Assembly: GCA_006247105.1 (NCBI GenBank)
Contig: CM016926.1
Span: 1,736,001-1,800,000 of the forward strand
Source of the DNA: Giardia muris
Lineage: Eukaryota; Fornicata; Diplomonadida; Hexamitidae
Direction of reading: 5' to 3'
DNA length: 64,000 nucleotides
In this document: positions 54,386-63,300 of the stretch, piece by piece
Position numbering within the stretch: position 1 is the first letter of the stretch
How the letters are laid out: each line of letters begins with the position of its first letter
Translations under genes and position numbers: made by a program
The notes under the pieces: model-generated
The model's database searches: none
What the model was told of the DNA's origin: nothing
What the model saw: the letters and a program-made list of their open reading frames with translations, nothing else

Positions 54386-54892
54386 TTACAGAAGATTGAG
54401 TGCTAGGCGGAGTCCAAGAAGGAGAAGGTAGAGGACAACCCCGCCTCCTACCAGGACTCCTAGGACTCGAAGGACATTCTGGACGACTGCCCAGCCGTTG
54501 ATTAGAAAGCCTAGGCCCAATGCCCAAATGACTACTCCCAACACATAGAGGACCACTTCTCCAACCCCATTGTAAACGGTGACCGTGTTGTATGGGGTGA
54601 CGTACCCGGTGATACCCTCGTAGGGAACTGGTGGACAGTATCCGATGCAAATCCCACTCTCTAAACGTACTGGAGACTTCCCAATGAGGATATTCAAGTC
54701 TATCTCATCATCCAGGCCATAGATGGGACCTTGTGGAGTCTCCTTGATGAATCGGGCCGTCCCAATGATACGCTGTGTCGCACTCGTTATTTCCATCCTA
54801 CTCGTACTCTGTGGTGCCCCATAAGCGAGTGCAAAGTACCGCTGCTCCCGTCCAAGCTGAGATGCCCTGACGGTCTGCGCCGAATTCAGCAT
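54386..54892 (-). CDS. Hypothetical membrane protein with two C-terminal spans
   Basis: A 168-residue protein from the ATG at 54892; a start 2 codons longer would need GTG. The N-terminal 105 or so residues are soluble and beta-rich, with a Cys pair in SGICIGYCPPVPYEG. The C-terminus holds two hydrophobic segments (about 110-132 and 140-165) separated by a short polar turn, making a hairpin or two spans with both termini probably on the same side. I do not recognise the family. It lies between a polytopic membrane protein and alpha-giardin in a same-strand run with spacers of 17 and 5 bp. AGTGAAA is placed directly before its ATG. Confidence 0.75.
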   Translation of the reverse strand: MLNSAQTVRASQLGREQRYFALAYGAPQSTSRMEITSATQRIIGTARFIKETPQGPIYGLDDEIDLNILIGKSPVRLESGICIGYCPPVPYEGITGYVTPYNTVTVYNGVGEVVLYVLGVVIWALGLGFLINGWAVVQNVLRVLGVLVGGGVVLYLLLLGLRLALNLL

Positions 54893-54909
54893 TTTCACTT
54901 ACTCTGATC

Positions 54910-55677
54910 TTACTTTCCACAGCAGAAGCACGGCTTTGCAATGAAGAACGCACCAAGATACGCGACCACATCGAGGGCACCAAGGAACATCCCGTAGAGT
55001 TTCTCAGTGACGGTGATCATCTCCGGCGCAGTTGGATACCGTATCCTCATAGCATTCGTTGCAACGAGGACGGTGATGACAGTGAAGGCGACGATCGAGC
55101 CTAGGATGAGGATGAGTGCACGCATCCCACAGCTCTTATTTCCGAGGAAGAGGACTAGTACGAGGGACAGGAGCCATGCGGACCCGAGCGATAGAGCCCC
55201 ATACCCACCATATGTGCACAAAGCTTGCAGGAACGTAGATGAATTAGATCCTGCATTTCCAAGCTTGAGGGCGCAGAAGAGGTAGAGTCCCGCGTCGACA
55301 ACCGTCGGGATCGCCAATCCGATCGCAATACCGAAGAGATAATCAAAGCAGCAACAGATGCACGGACAGCACGCTGCACAGCAACACAGGACACACTTGA
55401 CGACGAGCACAGCAATCGCCAGCAGAAGCCCGGCCAGAGCCAGGAGGACAATGATGAACCACGTTCTCCCCACAGTCAAAGCACTCCCCGACGGACCTCC
55501 CGTCGAATTACCTCCCAGCATACACTTGCCGAACTGACTGAAGGGGCCACCCATACAGGCTGTTAGTGCCGACTGCAAGTCCGTCGCATTACGTGGCAGG
55601 AACCCGAAAACGACCGCATAGGCGATCGCGGGAAGACCCAGACAGAGGAGGGAGATAATGCTATCACACCCGCACAT
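54910..55677 (-). CDS. Cys-rich polytopic membrane protein
   Basis: A 255-residue protein when started at the ATG at 55677, which is preceded by AGAGAAAAA, a typical A-rich initiator. A longer frame to an ATG at 55785 would add 36 polar residues before the first span and is less likely. About five or six membrane spans can be read. Between two of them lies a cluster of Cys (CVLCCCAACCPCICCC, about 96-111), probably a cytosolic palmitoylated or metal-binding patch. The first loop (about 29-70) has Asn-x-Ser/Thr sites (RNAT, GGNST) suggesting lumenal or extracellular exposure. The C-terminus ends PCFCCGK. The tetraspan-like layout recalls tetraspanin or MARVEL proteins but lacks a CCG loop, so no family is given. 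Confidence 0.75.
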   Translation of the reverse strand: MCGCDSIISLLCLGLPAIAYAVVFGFLPRNATDLQSALTACMGGPFSQFGKCMLGGNSTGGPSGSALTVGRTWFIIVLLALAGLLLAIAVLVVKCVLCCCAACCPCICCCFDYLFGIAIGLAIPTVVDAGLYLFCALKLGNAGSNSSTFLQALCTYGGYGALSLGSAWLLSLVLVLFLGNKSCGMRALILILGSIVAFTVITVLVATNAMRIRYPTAPEMITVTEKLYGMFLGALDVVAYLGAFFIAKPCFCCGK

Positions 55678-55935
55678 TTTTTCTCTTTGGGGAATCGTAC
55701 TTCTCATTTTGTCCGCATGTCGATTCCGGGAAAAAGTCATGTGGAGGCAAATAAGGCCCAAGAGGAGAGGACTCGCGGGAGGCATGCATGACTTATCCTG
55801 TGTTAGGTCTGGAAGTCATACCTTGTGGACTCTGAATTTATCCCGTGTTTTTTTCTGCGGCACCTGAGATACGATAGAAACGTAAGCCATTCAGCCCACA
55901 ATCAAAAGGCTACAGGATAACAATTTTGCTTACTT

Positions 55936-56223
55936 ATGCGAATGCTCTCCCTGTGCGATCCTCATAACCAGGGGAGTCTTCGTAACCCCCTGATAGGGCC
56001 GTTGCTCAACGACTGTAGAGCTCGCGATTTCTTCAAGCCTCTGCTTTCCTCTCCCCCTATATTGTCCTCATACCTTTCCTCTACAGCCACTGACGACTGG
56101 AAGCAAAGAGTGCTCATCTATCTTTTCTCAACCACATCCCCGTTAACAATCTCATCAAATGCACCTCGAAATGTGGTTCCACAGGTCTTCTTATTTCCCT
56201 ACGGTCCTTGTAGCCATTCCTGA
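55936..56223 (+). pseudogene. Frame-linked 5' segment of the helicase-like gene
   Basis: An ATG at 55936, preceded by TTTTGCTTACTT, opens 95 codons that end in a TGA at 56221. A second TGA follows at 56233-56235, after which the same frame stays open to 58122. The peptide contains VLIYLFSTTS, a possible trace of helicase motif III (SAT), just where RecA1 of a DEAH helicase would end. A second plus-strand frame (about 56195-56280) reads FPTVLVAIPESVSDP, like the start of RecA2. So the gene may be split by two compensating frameshifts or by an intron, or this may be a decayed start. The rest of 55678-55935 shows no gene or RNA that I can support. Confidence 0.35.
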
Positions 56224-56331
56224 AAGCGTATCTGACCCAGTCCCAAATTCTTTCATACCTCTCGGTTCCTTCACTCTCTCAATGCCCCGCAGGAGGTTGT
56301 TCAGAGGGAGCTCATCGATATCATCGCTCGG

Positions 56332-58122
56332 ATGTATACGGGCAACGCGGAGCGTGGAGACATCGTGGTCTTTTATCCTGGAGCCACAGGGTCTGCAGAT
56401 CTCGCCCGGTCATTTTACAATTCTAGGAATGGACTTGAGAATACCGCTGAATGGCGATTAGCAGGGAGCGCCCGCATCCACCCCATCACACAGCTGAGTC
56501 ATGGATGCACTTCAGTTGAGGATCTCTATGGCAGGCTCCGCCATATGTGCAATGAAATGTCCGAAAACCAAGAGAGAACAACCCTTGTCATCATGTGCGT
56601 CGGACGTGATAACAGCTCTAGAGTGATCAGGAACTTCATTGCTAGAGCTCTTCCCGATGACCTCCACAAATGGGTTCTGAAGGTCGTCCTTCTTCCAGAG
56701 AGGGCAGACAGCGCGAACGATTTCCAGCGTGTCGCTGCTGTCCTGGAGACCGGGTATTGCGAAGTCCGAATACTCGACCCCATAACCCAAATACCACGAG
56801 TTGGAGTCAAACCGATATCCCATGCCGAAAGGACACTTCGACTTGGCTGTCTTGGCCGTATCTGTGCGGGCACTGCTGTTTGCATCGAACCTCTTGGTGG
56901 GCTGACCGCAAGGCCCCATCGGGAGATCGAGGCCGAGGACCTTGTAACCCTCGTTCTTCGAACTCGCAAGCAGGGTGTTCTCCTCGAGAATATCGCCGAA
57001 GCCCTGGGACTCGCCCGGGATTCTGTGATCGGTGCAATTACACACCTTCAGAATATTGGGTGTCTTAGCAGTCGAGGTGAGATCATAGACTATGGAAAGC
57101 GTATCTCTGCAGTCGTGGGTCTTTCTCCAGACTATGCGCTACTCTTCCTTGAGATTGCAGGAGGAGACGAAGCTCACGCGGTAGCGTTCTTGGTCCTTCT
57201 CTACGCAATTGTGATCCCAAGGCTCGTCGACCCTGAGGCAGCAAGGGATGATGCCGAGGAGTTTATCGACAAGATTCGGGGAGACCATGCGCCCAATGAC
57301 GATGAGATTGCTTGCGCGGGAATATGCGCCTTCAAAGTCGATTCAGGTATCATGATCCCAACACTTCGTCCGGACGGAACCTGCATAAGAGCGACAAGCG
57401 TGTGTCTGGAGTGCCTTGAGGAGGGACTTCGATACTACTTGAGGAAGTTCTATCCTGACGGAGAGACCGTCGCTCGTCTGGGTGAGTACACAGCTATTGA
57501 ATCACTCACTCTTGCCAGTCAGATAGTCATATCCAAGGGGAACGTGACACCTTTTGCGGCATCCGTTGCACGCTTTGTTGATCATCGCACGTGCGGGGTC
57601 CTTATCAACCACTGGGTGCACGTCAAGGTTGGGATCGTCCTATCCTACCGAGGCTTCTTCTCTCGCTGCCCGGAACATCCGGCCGTTCCCCTTATCGTCA
57701 ATCCGAATGCGAATGAGAAGGAGATGCGATGCGAGTGTGTCACGCCCGAGTGTAAGCTAGGGATGCATGCGTTCTGTGAGGACTGGCATCTGAAGAATGC
57801 TTGCTTGAACGCCAAGATATTTAAGGACATCCGCCGTTGCCCGCGTTGCAAGCATGGAGTGGCGTTCATAGGCGGCTGCTACTGTATGACATGCATCTGC
57901 AAGCAGATCTTTTGTTGGCATTGTGGAAAAGGCTTTAGGGATACCGACAGCGCTCACGATCACCTCAATGCTGAGCATGGAGGGGTCTTTAGTGAAACCC
58001 AACTTATCTTCGAGGACTCAAAGATTGAGGTGGAAGATGTTGAAAACGTCAAAGATCCTTATCGGCATCTGCGGTATGTTGAGTATCAGATGAAAGAGAT
58101 AAGACTTACCACGTCATCATAA
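56332..58122 (+). CDS. DEAH-helicase C-terminal half fused to IBR/RING2 zinc domain
   Basis: From the first ATG, 596 residues; the frame is open back to 56236, and that extra peptide (NAPQEVVQRELIDIIA) looks coding, so 56332 is probably not the true start. It begins inside RecA2 of a DEAH/RHA helicase: GDIVVFYPGA matches GDILVFLPGQ. Later, VRILDPITQIPRVGVKPIS then LRLGCLGR fits the motif V-VI segment, with QRAGRAGR changed to LRLGCLGR. A winged helix and HA2 domain follow (about 205-295; ENIAEALGLARDSVIGAITH, LSSRGEIIDYGKRIS). The C-terminus (about 445-555) has an IBR-like Cys/His set and then CPRCKHGVAF with GGCYCMTCICKQIFCWHCG, like RING2/Rcat of RBR ubiquitin ligases. Plant DEAH11/12 proteins share this helicase-RBR fusion (known). 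No RecA1, Walker A or DEAH box is found upstream. It is likely inactive as a helicase; ubiquitin-ligase activity is uncertain because RING1 is not seen. Confidence 0.65.
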   Translation: MYTGNAERGDIVVFYPGATGSADLARSFYNSRNGLENTAEWRLAGSARIHPITQLSHGCTSVEDLYGRLRHMCNEMSENQERTTLVIMCVGRDNSSRVIRNFIARALPDDLHKWVLKVVLLPERADSANDFQRVAAVLETGYCEVRILDPITQIPRVGVKPISHAERTLRLGCLGRICAGTAVCIEPLGGLTARPHREIEAEDLVTLVLRTRKQGVLLENIAEALGLARDSVIGAITHLQNIGCLSSRGEIIDYGKRISAVVGLSPDYALLFLEIAGGDEAHAVAFLVLLYAIVIPRLVDPEAARDDAEEFIDKIRGDHAPNDDEIACAGICAFKVDSGIMIPTLRPDGTCIRATSVCLECLEEGLRYYLRKFYPDGETVARLGEYTAIESLTLASQIVISKGNVTPFAASVARFVDHRTCGVLINHWVHVKVGIVLSYRGFFSRCPEHPAVPLIVNPNANEKEMRCECVTPECKLGMHAFCEDWHLKNACLNAKIFKDIRRCPRCKHGVAFIGGCYCMTCICKQIFCWHCGKGFRDTDSAHDHLNAEHGGVFSETQLIFEDSKIEVEDVENVKDPYRHLRYVEYQMKEIRLTTSS

Positions 58123-58198
58123 ATTTCCATTTCTGTACCAGTGACGTCGTCTCTCATGAGGTTTCGACACCTCCGAGGACGATGGACTACCGGCACAT

Positions 58199-59821
58199 AT
58201 GAGTGAGCGAGTATTGATTCACAAAACCATGTGCTTCCAGTCCATGAAAAAGGGAATGGACTCGCCGCTACAGGAGCTCATGGGACGCATCCGGGCCCGG
58301 AAGGCGGCGGGGAGCGCGCGAGTCATTGACGAACTGCGGGCCTTCTTCTCATACGTGCTGGGAACGGGTGTTACGGAAGAGAGCTATTCCGCGGCAACCC
58401 TTCTGAACAGTGCCACTGAGGCCGAGTACCGCACTTACATTCAGGCCCTCGTCACGGATAGCCAACTTCCAAGCATAAAGGTGACAGGAGGCATACGAGG
58501 ACTACAACAGACCCATCAACCATTCATATCCGGATATCTAGCCGCGATGACCTTGCCCGAATGCACCGCCGGAACGTCATCTTCACCGGCCAAGCCCATC
58601 CCCTCTTCGTCAGGAGATACGGGAGAAGGATTCACGTTCTGTCAGGCGAGCGACCTCCTTCCGGTTGACCAGCGCCCACCCTCTAGTAGCAAGGCGCCAA
58701 AGAATAAACCGGACCCGGCTGGCAACGCCCTTATCCAGGAGCTGAAGGCCACCGGAGTGCTCGTCGACTTGTCTCAATCACGACTGACCTTGGGTGACGT
58801 CGTGGGCCTTGACTCTGCGAAGCGAGCGCTTCAGCAGGTTGCGTACACGCCATTACGATGTCCCGAGGTTATAGGGGCGGAAGGGACAATATACCGAGGT
58901 GTCCTCCTTCATGGGTGTCCAGGTGGGGGGAAGTCCTTCCTCTGCAAGTGTTTGGCCGCACAGCTAAAGATCCCCTATCTCTGCGCTACCGCGTCACATA
59001 TTATGTCGAAGTGGCAAGGCCAGTCGGAGAAGATGGTTGCCGCCCTCTTTCAGCTAGCGAAGGAGATGGCGCCATCCATCATCCTCGTCGACGAGATCGA
59101 CGGACTATTATCTGAGCGTACCGACGGAGAGTCGGACAGTATTCGTCGAGTCAAGAACCAATTCCTCCAATGTCTTGACGACATCGAGCACTTTAACACT
59201 GAACAACTCAACGACTTTCGAACACGACACACTGAATGGATGGGCGGGCCTCGAGCCGCCGGAGCACCAAAACCAACTCTCAAATTTGTTGTCTTCTTAG
59301 GGGCGACCAATTTCCCCGATGCCATTGATGCTGCAGTCCGACGTCGTTTCGATAAACGGATATATATCGATCTCCCAGACATTAACGCGCGTGAGGAGCT
59401 TATTCGGCGTGGGCTCCCCGACTACCTATTGAAGGAGTGCCCCACGCTCTCACACCAGATAGCGGAGCAAACAAATAACTTCTCGAATTCGGATCTAAGC
59501 CTTCTGATCAAGGACGTCCATTACGTCCCACTCACGAAGCTGGAACGAGCCGAGTACTTCTTCCTCAACCGAGACGATCGCTGGGAGGTCTGCGAGAATG
59601 GAGCGGCCATCTCGACTTCAGATAAGGCAGAGGACAAGCTCATCCGGGAAAAGCTCGTTCATTCCCACTACTTGGATCTGGACTTAGTCGGACACGAGAT
59701 CGAGCGGCCACGGGTAAGTGCTGCGGACGTTCTGCAGATCGTCGCGCGCAGTCGGTCGTCGATATCGACAAAAGACATTCAGATGCACCTGCGCTTTGCC
59801 GAGCAGTTCAAGAGTGGCTAA
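58199..59821 (+). CDS. Vps4-like meiotic-clade AAA ATPase
   Basis: A 540-residue single-AAA protein. The N-terminal helical region (about 20-90) may stand in for the MIT domain that binds ESCRT-III tails, followed by a Ser/Pro linker (120-175). The AAA module starts near LTLGDVVGLDSAKRAL (197-211). Walker A is GCPGGGKS (239-246), pore loop 1 is KWQGQSEK (271-278), Walker B is IILVDEIDGLL (294-304) and the arginine fingers lie in VRRRFDKRIYIDLP near 380. A 25-30-residue insertion lies before sensor 1 (FLGATNFP). The C-terminus (SSISTKDIQMHLRFAEQF) fits the Vps4 C-terminal helix. The role would be ESCRT-III disassembly at endosomes or membranes. Katanin, spastin and fidgetin are alternatives from the same clade. 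The stop TAA interlocks with the convergent gene's TAG. Confidence 0.8.
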   Translation: MSERVLIHKTMCFQSMKKGMDSPLQELMGRIRARKAAGSARVIDELRAFFSYVLGTGVTEESYSAATLLNSATEAEYRTYIQALVTDSQLPSIKVTGGIRGLQQTHQPFISGYLAAMTLPECTAGTSSSPAKPIPSSSGDTGEGFTFCQASDLLPVDQRPPSSSKAPKNKPDPAGNALIQELKATGVLVDLSQSRLTLGDVVGLDSAKRALQQVAYTPLRCPEVIGAEGTIYRGVLLHGCPGGGKSFLCKCLAAQLKIPYLCATASHIMSKWQGQSEKMVAALFQLAKEMAPSIILVDEIDGLLSERTDGESDSIRRVKNQFLQCLDDIEHFNTEQLNDFRTRHTEWMGGPRAAGAPKPTLKFVVFLGATNFPDAIDAAVRRRFDKRIYIDLPDINAREELIRRGLPDYLLKECPTLSHQIAEQTNNFSNSDLSLLIKDVHYVPLTKLERAEYFFLNRDDRWEVCENGAAISTSDKAEDKLIREKLVHSHYLDLDLVGHEIERPRVSAADVLQIVARSRSSISTKDIQMHLRFAEQFKSG

Positions 59822-60351
59822 CCTGGCCTATTAGCCGCCATATACCCGTTCAAGAACCTAAGAATGCTACCCCGCAGCTCCGGGCTTAATAGGGAAAGGA
59901 TATAGTCAAATAGCTCATCACAGTTTTCATGCCACGGATTGAGACGACTGAGACGTATCAAGGAGGCGCTTCGTGGGAAAGTCCGGAAGGCGGCGTGGAA
60001 CAAACGGCGCTGCTGATAGGTCACATCATTGCTGGTGACATATTCTCGTGTCATCCGGAATAGAGCGTCCAACATCGGGACATAGTTCTTCAGAAACCAG
60101 CACTCCGTCAGGACGCTGCATAGACAGCCTCCGAACGGGTACTCCTCCAGCTCCCTCCCGATCCGGACCTGTAGGCGCGCTAGATACTCCAAGGGGAAGG
60201 CCGCATGGAACTTGTTATACCGAGCTATGGCAGCCCCGTTGCCATGGGCTTGCAAGGATATGACTCTGGCTCGATCCAGAGCGACAAGGGTGGCGCGTCC
60301 GACCAAGCTGGAGTGCTTGAACCCTCGGTTCTGGACTGAGTGGGGTTCCAT
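59818..60351 (-). CDS. Hypothetical protein
   Basis: A 177-residue basic, helical protein with no motif I recognise, no signal peptide and no membrane span. Its TAG (59820-59818) overlaps the TAA of the Vps4-like gene by two bases on the opposite strand. Its ATG (60351) directly abuts the TAA of the upstream same-strand gene (60354-60352), giving the string ATATAAATG. The lack of any spacer on either side, with a clean frame, supports a real gene. Function unknown. Confidence 0.65.
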   Translation of the reverse strand: MEPHSVQNRGFKHSSLVGRATLVALDRARVISLQAHGNGAAIARYNKFHAAFPLEYLARLQVRIGRELEEYPFGGCLCSVLTECWFLKNYVPMLDALFRMTREYVTSNDVTYQQRRLFHAAFRTFPRSASLIRLSRLNPWHENCDELFDYILSLLSPELRGSILRFLNGYMAANRPG

Positions 60352-63300
60352 TTATATTCCCTGTTCATGCTCTTGCCAGAAGAGGTCAGTCATGCGCCAC
60401 ATGATCTCTCGCTGGGTTAGGCACTCGTGCCTGATAATGGGGTACTGAAGGGCATCGGCTGCATCGTCTAACCCCGTCGAATCTAGGAAACAATACTTCA
60501 CCACGTTGAGCTGGTTCCGAAGGGCTACGCGTAGGGGCACCTCCGCGCCTTCTGTGAAAAGGGCGACCTCACGAGCAGCCATCCACCGAAGGAGTCGAAG
60601 CGGGTTCTCCGAATACTGAGGTGTACACATGCACCTGTCAAAACGTTCCTCAGGCTGGGCCGTCGCGAGATATGCGACGAAACAAGAGGCAAGTGTCGCT
60701 ATATAGGAGGCCGCCATGGGCTGCGGCCCGGTGGTTACCGATTGATCATAAGCTCGCGCCATACCAATGGCCGCGAGGGTGTCGCGCATGTACTGGCTAA
60801 AGTAGCTCCGCATGCGCCTGATGTGAGGTGGGAAATGGCCGAGTACAATTATGCGAGACATAGGGGAGCTCGGATCCAGACGCCACTTGTCACAGACCTG
60901 GCAGATGGTATTACAGACAGTCATCGCTAGAGAGGATAAGCGGGGGTGTGCATAACAGGAAAAAAGAAGTGCGAGCGCTTTTATCCCAGCTGTCACCCGT
61001 CCTATAAACATACCGGCCAGGATACCGTCCGGCCTTGCCACCCCTTCTCCCGAGAGCCTCATTAAGAGGAGGGGGAGGATCGGGAGGCAACACCCATACT
61101 GGCGAGCCTTCTGAGCCCGAAGATCATCCATGGTGAAGATCGCCCCACGCATATTGAGCAGAAGTGTGGGAGGAGATGTTCGCGTACATAGCTGCATCAG
61201 ATTGGCCAGAGGCTCTGGTACTACGGCGTGCTGGATGTACCCATATATCTGGTTATGTAATTCGGAGGCCTGGCCGAAGAAATGGTCGAGGGCATGTCGA
61301 AAGGCCGTCTCAAAGTCATTAACCGGGTTTTCTTCATGGACCATCCTCCTAGACCCGGTCCTTTCTCTCGTTCCACCTCCTTCCGGCTCGGAAAAGTGGA
61401 ATAGGGCAAACTTGGGTGTCTGTTGCCGCAGCACTGGGGCATCTGCCGCTTTCGGCGTCAATAGCTGCACATATCTTTGTATAGGCGCTGTTAGGGCATC
61501 AAGGTAGAGGTCACCAAATATCACGGGACATGCTTCCATCTCGAGCCCAGTTTCCTTCAAAACACATGTGGCACCACTCAAAAGCTTGCCAACGGCAGCA
61601 ATATGGTCAGTTACGACGGGGACGCGTGAAAATTGCGTAGACATGGCCTTTGCATCCAGTCCACCAGCCGTGCAGTGGAGGATACAATCCACGAGGTCGG
61701 GAGGATAGAGCGCGGTTACAAGGTATGTAACGTTCGGATAAATGATGAGGTGGTCGAGCAGGCTCTGTAGAACTGTCTGCACCCTTTCTGCCACGCATTT
61801 GGACACGGCAAAGACGGAGTCCTTCTGCGTACGCGTATTGTATATCTCGGAGAGGGAAAAGCCGGCACGGGAGAGCGCATTGAACAGGCGTACCACGAAG
61901 ACGTCGAATGTCGAGCCGAGGGTTCCGTCATGCAACGTCAACAGGAAGTGCAGGTATGGAACCACGACGTAGTGGTCGACCGTGATGTCAGAGGCATCTC
62001 CGACTAAGGCCGTAGCGTTGACGATGATTGGATGTGTGACTACGTCGATCAACTCGCTTCTAGCACTCTCCGATGTCTCATCCTCCTCCCACCGTACAAG
62101 ACATGTACGTGCTCGCGCGAAGAAGTGCAAGTACGAGGTCTGGAGTGGCTCGGGAATACTTCTCATGGATTCGGCCGTGAAGGCCTCGTCATTGGTAGAA
62201 GAAACATGACCGAGAGGCTTTCTCGAAGCAGAAAGCCTACTCCACGGCAGTGCTAGATCAAAAACATCGTTGCAGAGGTTCAGAAGGCTAAGATCCAGCT
62301 CATCGGACGACCAATTGGGATGAAGTGCGGTGTACCACGTCATTCTCCTACGAAAGAGGAGCCGGAGTGCGGATATTTGATCTAGAAAGCCGACGAAGAG
62401 CCTATTCGCGTTCTGCATCGGGATGAAGGTAGATGGGGCGGGGTCGCCTGAACAAAGCTCCGTAAACGAGGCTTTAAGTGTTTTCAGCTTCTCAATGCAG
62501 AGGCCGGTATAGTGGCAGTGCTTCTCGTATTCGGAGTTCAGGAGGTCGGCTGCAGCAGAGACCTTCTCGGTACAGGGGGCAATACAGAGCTTCCAGATGT
62601 TGAGGATTATCGAAGACAATAAGAGCTTCACCATGTGGGAGAACTCAGACGGGCTAGATGCGTCCAGGTTTGCGGTCGGTAAGTCTCGGGTTGTCAGGAC
62701 ATTGCAACAAAAGAGCGCAACCTCGGCTAGGAGGGTTGTCTCCCAAGTAACACTGTTCCTTAGACCGATAAAGAAGGCTGAAACAGCCTTGTAAACTTTT
62801 GATGACTTCTCACACGGACTGGTACAGGTAAGGATCTGGCCATCGATTTCAAGGGCATTACAGAAGGCTAAAGGGACAATGGGCTCCCCTTTAGCGGGGT
62901 ATGCCGCAATCTCTTTCAGTGCAGAAGGAGCTGGGTCAGAACACACAATATATGCAAGCATACTGGAGGCATAAGTTCCCACATATCGACACTCCGCTGT
63001 GCACGCTGCGGAGATAAGGGACGCCAGAAGCACGGAGGAAAACTCGCCCTTCTGAGTAACCAATGAGCTAGGAATGTTTTCTGATAGGGCCTCCTGAAGA
63101 ACGTCACGAAAAGCCTCCGAAGAGAACTGAGAGGTTGCTGGATGACGTAGCACGGTGGCCCTATGAAGCCGCTCCAGAAGCTCAGTTCCAACCCGATGAT
63201 TGGAGCGTGGCCCAGAGAGAAGGAGAAGGCTTATGAAAAACCCGAGAGAGAGGGCACAATCCTCCAATTCGGCCGGAAGACTCATGGTGCCAACCAAACC

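Noticed and set aside
54910..55785. Longer start (ATG at 55785) for the Cys-rich membrane protein
   Set aside because: The extra 36 residues are unlike the rest, and the internal ATG at 55677 has the A-rich initiator context seen before most other genes here.
55678..55935. Intergenic stretch examined for a tRNA or small RNA gene
   Set aside because: No cloverleaf, A/B box pair or clear stem-loop could be made out by eye.
56142..56240. Possible 99-nt intron ending CTGACCCAG that would join the two parts of the helicase-like gene in frame
   Set aside because: The acceptor resembles the Giardia branch/3' splice consensus, but the donor GTTAAC does not match GTATGT, and the joined protein would lose the coding-like FPTVLVAIPESVSDP patch. 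Too weak to annotate.
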